A stretch of 35,315 nucleotides of DNA from NCBI GenBank assembly GCA_035630195.1, contig DASQLD010000205.1, positions 1 through 35,315 on the forward strand, in the 5' to 3' direction. The position numbers and the translations under genes are program-made. Of this stretch, positions 30,319-35,315 are shown piece after piece. The DNA comes from DASQDN01 sp035630195 (GTDB lineage: Bacteria > Acidobacteriota > Terriglobia > Bryobacterales > Bryobacteraceae). The number at the start of each line of letters is the position of its first letter. Positions within the stretch are counted from its first letter, which is position 1. The notes beneath the pieces are model-generated. The model ran no database searches and had not been told where the DNA came from. It worked only from the letters and a program-made list of their open reading frames with translations.

Positions 30319-31752
30319 ATGACTCGTAGATCTCTACTCGCGGGCGCTGCTGCGCCTTTACTCGCGCAAGGCGCAAAGAAACGCAACCTTGTGTTCATCC
30401 TTTGCGATGACCACCGATTCGACATGATGGGCTTCCGTGGTCATCCTTGGCTCAAGACTCCCAATCTCGACCGCTTGGCCAAGGGCGGGGCATTGATCGA
30501 GAACGCGTTCGTCACCACTGCGCTTTGCTCCCCCAGCCGCGCCTCCATCCTGACCGGCCAGTACGTGCATGCGCATGGCGTTACCGACAACGTCTCACCC
30601 CTGCCTGCGAACTTGACGACGTTCCCGCAGGTACTGCAGAAACACGGCTATAAGACCGCGCTCATCGGCAAGTGGCATATGGGCGGTGACAGCGATATGC
30701 CGCGGCCGGGCTTCGATCGATGGGTGTCGTTCCGCGGCCAAGGCAAGTACGTTGATCCCGACATCAATTACGACGGCAAGACCCGTACCGTCAAGGGCTA
30801 CGTAACGGACATCCTCACCGAAGAAGCCAAGCGATTCATTCAGGAGAATGAAAAGGGCCCGTTCCTGTTGTATCTTTCCCACAAAGCCGTCCATGCAGAC
30901 TTCACACCTGCTGACCGGCACAAGGACCTCTACAAGACCGAGCCGATCCCGTATCCCGCCACGATGGCGAACACGGACGAAAACTACAAGGGCAAACCGG
31001 AATGGCTCCGCCGTCAACGCAACTCCTGGCACGGCGTCGACGGCATGTACAACCATCGCATTAAGTTCGATGACTTCTATCGCGACTACTGCAGAACATT
31101 GATGGCTCTCGACGACAGCGTCGGCGCCGTAATGGATGAGCTCAAGAGCAAGAACCTTCTCAACGACACGCTCTTCATCTACATGGGCGACAATGGCTTC
31201 CAATTCGGCGAGCATGGACTCATCGATAAGCGCACCATGTATGAGCCATCCATGCGCGTTCCGATGATCGCGCATTGCCCCGACTTGTTCCCCGGCGGTA
31301 AACGGGTCGAGCAGATGGTGCTAAACCTCGACATTGGTCCCACGCTACTGGAAGCCGCCGGCGCCCCCATCCCTTCCACGGTTCATGGCAGATCGTTTCT
31401 CCCACTTCTAACGGGAAAACCAGTGAACTGGCGTACCGAGTTCATCTACGAATACTTCTGGGAGCGCGACTACCCGCAGACGCCAACTGTTATCGGTCTT
31501 CGCACCGATCAGTACAGCTTCATGCAATATCACGGGATTTGGGACCTCGATGAGCTCTATGACGTGCGGAAAGATCCTCAGCAGCGCACGAACTTGCTCG
31601 CCGACGTTCGAACAACCACTGAGAGCGGCCGGCTCTTCGGTCGCATCAAAGATCCCGAGAAGAAGAAGCTTGTCGCCGATCTCCAGAAGCGGACCAAGGC
31701 GATCCTCGACGCGACGGGCGGCTTACCGGAACCCACATGGAGAACAAGATAG
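30319..31752 (+). CDS. Secreted sulfatase (type I, formylglycine-dependent)
   Basis: This 477-residue sulfatase hydrolyses sulfate esters. The leader MTRRSLLAGAAAPLLAQG has a twin arginine followed by a hydrophobic run, so export by Tat is plausible. The formylglycine motif CSPSR is at 70-74 within TALCSPSRASILTG, so Cys70 must be oxidised by a maturase, which is not in the window. Metal ligands are seen in ILCDDHR (27-33) and in GDNGF and GEHGL near residues 290-302. The substrate is not evident. It lies three bases after the TonB-dependent receptor gene, suggesting joint use on a sulfated carbohydrate or lipid. A closely related alkaline-phosphatase-superfamily activity is less likely given the CxPSR motif. 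Confidence 0.93.
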   Translation: MTRRSLLAGAAAPLLAQGAKKRNLVFILCDDHRFDMMGFRGHPWLKTPNLDRLAKGGALIENAFVTTALCSPSRASILTGQYVHAHGVTDNVSPLPANLTTFPQVLQKHGYKTALIGKWHMGGDSDMPRPGFDRWVSFRGQGKYVDPDINYDGKTRTVKGYVTDILTEEAKRFIQENEKGPFLLYLSHKAVHADFTPADRHKDLYKTEPIPYPATMANTDENYKGKPEWLRRQRNSWHGVDGMYNHRIKFDDFYRDYCRTLMALDDSVGAVMDELKSKNLLNDTLFIYMGDNGFQFGEHGLIDKRTMYEPSMRVPMIAHCPDLFPGGKRVEQMVLNLDIGPTLLEAAGAPIPSTVHGRSFLPLLTGKPVNWRTEFIYEYFWERDYPQTPTVIGLRTDQYSFMQYHGIWDLDELYDVRKDPQQRTNLLADVRTTTESGRLFGRIKDPEKKKLVADLQKRTKAILDATGGLPEPTWRTR

Positions 31753-31764
31753 CCACACCGCAGC

Positions 31765-31799
31765 AAAAAAAATAGGCCGAAGCTTCTACGCTCCGGCCT
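31765..31799 (-). terminator. Intrinsic terminator of the RND-TolC operon
   Basis: On the minus strand, AGGCCGGAGC and GCTTCGGCCT form a 10-bp stem (one G-U pair), followed after one A by eight T's. It lies 33 bases past the tolC-like stop. On the plus strand the hairpin is not followed by T's, so it serves only the minus strand. Confidence 0.85.
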
Positions 31800-31831
31800 C
31801 GGCTGCACTTGGGAAGAAGCAGCTAAGAAAC

Positions 31832-33505
31832 TTATTTGACGCTGATGCCGTGATGGGCTAATGTGCCGCCCACGGCTTGTTCCAGGCGGCTGACGCTCTT
31901 GTTGAACTCGAGCTTGGCGACGACTTCGCGGCGACGGGAATCGGCGTACTCGTTCTGTCGGGTCAAGACCAGGAAGTTGGTTGACTCCCCCGTCTGATAG
32001 AGGCGCTGTTCACTGTCCAGTTTTTCGCGCGCTGCGCGGGCGCTCGCCTCCGCTGCCGCAATTCGTTGCCGCGCAGTCTGGATGCCTTGCAGCGCATTGC
32101 GAACCTGAGCTTCGATAATTTGCTCTATGCGCGCCTTGTCAAGAGCCAGGCGCTTCTCGTTGATCAGCGTCTGTGTGTATTCGGCGTCGGCCTTACGGTT
32201 CCGAAGGTTAAAGTCGATCGAAAGGCCCACCTGAAAAGACTGATAGCGACCAAGATTTCCCAGGGCCCGCCCATAGTTGCCCACAAGGAAGTCTGGCGGG
32301 TTTCCGAGCGATGTTCCGGGAAGCGGCTGCAGTCCGAGTCGCGCGGAAAGCTCGTTAATCCGCTGCGCCTGCGCAATGCTCGAGGCCGTGAATGGATTGT
32401 CTGAGTCGTTGAGCCGCCCACCGAGCCCGGTCAACCAATACTGGCCCAGGAGGTTGACTTCAGGTTTTTGAAGATCGACGTTCAGTTCTTTCTGTACATC
32501 GTTGATCTCTTTCTGAACTCCTACGGAACGAAGCTCGGGACGGCGTTTCAAGGCAATCTGCACCGCTTGGCGAAGGTCATCAGTCGTAGGCTCATCGATA
32601 GTGCGCGACTCTGTCGGCAGAATCTCGTCGTTCCAGATGGACGCAACACGCTCGGGAGCGATCAACATCTTAAGATTGTTTTCCACTTCGGTCAGAGCGC
32701 CGATGCTCGTGTACCAGGTATCCATGCGGCGCTGTAGCTCAGCTTCCGCCGCGGCAAGCTCAACAGGAGCGAGCGTGCCCGCCTTGATAAGCCGCTGGTT
32801 AATCGCTAACTGCTCTCTTGCCCAGCCGACGTTTTCTTCTGAGACTGCCACCGCCTGTCTCGCCGCAACAAGATCCCAGTAGGCTTGCTCCACACGAGAG
32901 ACGATCTCGATCAATCGAGTTTCAAGATCGATATTCGACGCATTGACACGCTTCTGCGAGATGCGAAGTTCGGCGCGCGGACGGTCAATCGTACGGCCAC
33001 GATAGAGAGGTTGGGAAAAGCCCATAACCAGCCGGGACGTCAACATCGGAGTAAACGACTGAAACGGATTAGTCGTCGAGTTCCGGGAGTTCTCGAAATC
33101 AAGATGCACCAGCGATCCCCATTTCGGTAACTGTTGCCGCAGATAGAGGTTGTTGGCAAATCCCCGGTCGGTGAGTTTGCCGCTGCTGCCTTGCAACACC
33201 GATCCTGTCGGTGTATTCACCGTTTCAAGCAGGGGCGCCCACCGAAATGCGGGATCGAAGAATCCCCGCGCCGCTTCTACGCCGGTCTCGGCAGTCGAGC
33301 GGTTAGTCCGTTCGATGTCGATGTCGATGTTGTTCGAGAGCGCCATTTGAACGGCCTCTTCGAGACTGAGATTGCGCTGCGTAATGCCGACGCCCACGCG
33401 CGATGGCGTCGCGGGATCCGGAAACGATCGCGGCTCCAGGGGCTTTTGCTCCTGCCCAAAAAGAGCAGAGACACTTAGAGCGAACAATGCGAGTCTGCGA
33501 TTCAT
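31832..33505 (-). CDS. TolC-like outer membrane efflux protein
   Basis: This 557-residue outer membrane efflux protein has a Sec signal peptide (MNRRLALFALSVSALFGQ). Two long helical repeats of the OEP type follow, with the typical opening LSLEEAVQMALSNNIDI near residues 47-63. TolC-like trimers form the outer membrane exit duct of RND pumps. The ATG has AAGGA about seven bases upstream. It begins nine bases after the stop of the RND permease gene, so the two form one operon; an adaptor (membrane fusion protein) would be expected upstream, outside the window. A strong intrinsic terminator follows. Confidence 0.92.
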   Translation of the reverse strand: MNRRLALFALSVSALFGQEQKPLEPRSFPDPATPSRVGVGITQRNLSLEEAVQMALSNNIDIDIERTNRSTAETGVEAARGFFDPAFRWAPLLETVNTPTGSVLQGSSGKLTDRGFANNLYLRQQLPKWGSLVHLDFENSRNSTTNPFQSFTPMLTSRLVMGFSQPLYRGRTIDRPRAELRISQKRVNASNIDLETRLIEIVSRVEQAYWDLVAARQAVAVSEENVGWAREQLAINQRLIKAGTLAPVELAAAEAELQRRMDTWYTSIGALTEVENNLKMLIAPERVASIWNDEILPTESRTIDEPTTDDLRQAVQIALKRRPELRSVGVQKEINDVQKELNVDLQKPEVNLLGQYWLTGLGGRLNDSDNPFTASSIAQAQRINELSARLGLQPLPGTSLGNPPDFLVGNYGRALGNLGRYQSFQVGLSIDFNLRNRKADAEYTQTLINEKRLALDKARIEQIIEAQVRNALQGIQTARQRIAAAEASARAAREKLDSEQRLYQTGESTNFLVLTRQNEYADSRRREVVAKLEFNKSVSRLEQAVGGTLAHHGISVK

Positions 33506-33514
33506 ATGAGTTCC

Positions 33515-35314
33515 TTACCTAAGCAAACCGGTCCAGCCGGTTACCGCGCGCCGCGCCCTAAGGCCGCTCGCGCTGAACATATTGCGGATGCGGCCCCATA
33601 CCGGCGCATGCGCAAGATCATCAAACAATGAGTAAGCCACGGGCGTAACCAGCAATGTCAATAACAGACAAAGTGTCTGACCGCCAATGACCACAATGGC
33701 GACGGTACGGCGCGATCCCGATCCCGCCCCACCACCGAGAGCCAGCGGAATCATTCCCGCCACCAGAGCCGCCGTCGTCATCAGAATCGGACGCAATCGG
33801 TCCATACAGCCCTCGTAAATGGCTTCGAGCCGTGGCTTTCCTTCTTCCCGCAGCTTCTTAATGTGGTCGATCTGAAGAATCGAATTCTTCTTCACGATGC
33901 CGAACAGAACCAGAATGCCGACCGAAGAATAAATGACCGAGAAGTTCTCGCCCATCAACAGCAGCGACAACAATGCAAACGGCACCGACAGCGGCAAGCT
34001 CAACAAGATCGTCACAGGGTCGATGAAGCTCTCAAACTGCGCTGCCAGCACCATGTACATAAACACGATGCTAAGAACGAACGCTATAACGAAGTTACTT
34101 GCGGCTCGACCGAATTCCTTCGACTGGCCAACCAGACCCGTCGAATATCCGGCCGGCATGTTCAGAGCCTCGATGGTAGCGTTCAGCTCCGTGAGCACAT
34201 TACTCAAGGCCTGACCCTTCACCAGATTGGCTGTAATCAGAATCTGCCGCTGACGGTTATAACGTTCGATCTGTGTCGGACCTGTCGCAGCTTCAACGCG
34301 CGCCACGTTCGACATCAACACATTTCCAAGAGTCGCTGACGGTACATACAACCGCTCCAAAGCTTGCGGAGAATTGCGAAATTGCTTATCGACGCGAAGC
34401 TGAACGTCATAGCGATCATCGCCTTCGCGATAAGTGCTCACCTGATCGTCCCCGCCTACCAGCACGCGCATCGCGTTCGCGATCGACGCTACATTGACGT
34501 TCAGATCGGCCGCTTTGTCGCGATTGACAATCACTCTAAGCTCCGGCTTACCCGCTTCGTAAGAGCTATCGAGATCGGTCACACCTGGAATCTGGGAAAG
34601 CCGCGCCTTCACCTGTTGGGCGTACTTTTCAAGCTGCGCCAAGTCCGGACCCTGCAGGAAGAACTGAAGCTCCGCTGTCGATCCTGCTCCCTGAATCAGC
34701 GCAGGCTGCTGTACACCGATCGTCAGTTCGCGATACTGACTTACTTTCTCGCGCGCCATCAACATCAGCTCTTTCTGCGACTTTTCACGTTCCTTCGGAT
34801 CCACCAGTTCGATCAAAATCGAGCCGCGGTCCACCTGCCTGCGCTGATCGGCTCCCAGAACCGTAAGCATGTCGCGAATACCCGGAAGTGTTTTGAGGTC
34901 GGCTTCAAGCTTCTTCACAAATTCCGAAGATCCCTCCAACGAAGAACCGGGAGGCAGCCGCAGCGTCACCTCGAAAGCGCTTTGATCGTCCTGCGGCAAA
35001 AAGTCTTTGCCGACCATCATGAACAGCGGAATCGTGCTGACGAAGACGAGCAACGACACCACGACAATTGCCCAGCGATGACTCATGGACCATACGAGCA
35101 TGCGGTGATACGGATCGGCGATTCGCTTAAAGAAGCCCCCGTGTTTCGTATCATGTCCGTTGGTGCCTTCCGAACCACCTGTGCGCAGAAATCGCGAGCT
35201 CAACATCGGTGTCAACGTAAAGCTGACAAGCATCGAGACCATGACGGCAAAAGCAGCCGTGTAGCCAAAGCTCGACATGAAGCGGCCGACGATGCCGCTC
35301 ATCATCGCGACCGG
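33515..35314 (-). CDS. RND (HAE1-type) efflux permease, 5' end cut by window edge
   Basis: This is the C-terminal part (about 600 residues) of an inner membrane proton-driven RND pump of the AcrB/HAE1 family. It includes the membrane segment MVSMLVSFTLTPMLSSRFLR, the second large periplasmic loop (about 415 residues, with GDDQVSTYREGDDRYDVQLR), and the last transmembrane block with AQFESFIDPVTILLSLP and GIVKKNSILQIDHIKKLREEG. Family members are about 1030-1070 residues, so roughly the first 40% lies beyond the right edge; the frame is open to the end. It is followed by the tolC-like gene nine bases on. Substrates cannot be told from this part. Confidence 0.93.
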   Translation of the reverse strand, partial: PVAMMSGIVGRFMSSFGYTAAFAVMVSMLVSFTLTPMLSSRFLRTGGSEGTNGHDTKHGGFFKRIADPYHRMLVWSMSHRWAIVVVSLLVFVSTIPLFMMVGKDFLPQDDQSAFEVTLRLPPGSSLEGSSEFVKKLEADLKTLPGIRDMLTVLGADQRRQVDRGSILIELVDPKEREKSQKELMLMAREKVSQYRELTIGVQQPALIQGAGSTAELQFFLQGPDLAQLEKYAQQVKARLSQIPGVTDLDSSYEAGKPELRVIVNRDKAADLNVNVASIANAMRVLVGGDDQVSTYREGDDRYDVQLRVDKQFRNSPQALERLYVPSATLGNVLMSNVARVEAATGPTQIERYNRQRQILITANLVKGQALSNVLTELNATIEALNMPAGYSTGLVGQSKEFGRAASNFVIAFVLSIVFMYMVLAAQFESFIDPVTILLSLPLSVPFALLSLLLMGENFSVIYSSVGILVLFGIVKKNSILQIDHIKKLREEGKPRLEAIYEGCMDRLRPILMTTAALVAGMIPLALGGGAGSGSRRTVAIVVIGGQTLCLLLTLLVTPVAYSLFDDLAHAPVWGRIRNMFSASGLRARRAVTGWTGLLR

Positions 35315-35315
35315 C

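Noticed and set aside
31765..31799. Bidirectional terminator also serving the sulfatase gene
   Set aside because: On the plus strand the A-run precedes the stem and no T-run follows, so only the minus strand is served.

Overview
The window reads as chromosomal DNA of an Acidobacteriota bacterium, most likely of the Solibacter/Bryobacter type. This is an inference from gene content: a large Oar-like TonB-dependent receptor with an N-terminal carboxypeptidase-regulatory-like domain, a DUF1080 protein, a secreted sulfatase, a Gly/Pro-rich TonB protein, and the MoxR/DUF58/BatA/vWA set. Base composition is moderately GC-rich and even. I saw no tRNA, rRNA, CRISPR array, insertion sequence or phage gene. 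Coding density is very high: no gap exceeds about 180 bases, so there is no stretch over 300 bases without a gene.

Layout. (1) Positions 1-6204, plus strand: a MoxR AAA+ ATPase cut by the left edge, a DUF58 protein, a BatA-like vWA membrane protein and a large double-vWA membrane protein with a glutamine-amidotransferase-like domain. This is a tight operon with touching or overlapping ends. (2) 6121-9638, minus strand: an Aas-type acyltransferase/acyl-ACP synthetase fusion, then an Atg22/UMF1-like MFS transporter whose TTG start overlaps the aas stop. (3) 9819-10807, plus: an M23 peptidase overlapping a TlpA-like thioredoxin, again by TTGA. (4) 10914-11240: a strong predicted promoter driving a small HTH-like protein. 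(5) 11245-12482, minus: a small low-affinity iron permease-like protein and a TonB-family protein. (6) 12561-17352, plus: a DUF1080 protein and the SMC chromosome-segregation ATPase. (7) 17399-20101, plus: an exported PPC/DUF296 protein and a TgpA-like transglutaminase membrane protein. (8) 20103-27118: a LysR regulator divergent from gltBD (glutamate synthase), with a structured regulatory region between them. (9) 27154-31752, plus: a TonB-dependent receptor and a sulfatase, only 35 bases after gltD. (10) 31765-35315, minus: an RND efflux pump cut by the right edge, a TolC-like outer membrane protein and its intrinsic terminator.

How the genes fit together. Much of the window concerns the cell envelope: phospholipid repair (aas plus MFS), peptidoglycan cutting (M23), outer-membrane import (TonB, TonB-dependent receptor), export (RND-TolC), and a MoxR/vWA/transglutaminase set of unknown assembly function. 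Nitrogen assimilation (gltBD with a likely GltC-type regulator) and chromosome segregation (smc) are the housekeeping parts. Non-ATG starts are common: TTG for the MFS, thioredoxin, iron permease-like and smc genes, and GTG for several others. Convergent genes are packed end to end or overlap.

I found no clearly undescribed multi-gene system. The best leads are a perfect 13-bp inverted repeat swallowing the start codon of the exported DUF296 gene, the aas-MFS coupling, the small HTH gene with a near-consensus promoter, and the vWA operon with one degenerate metal site.
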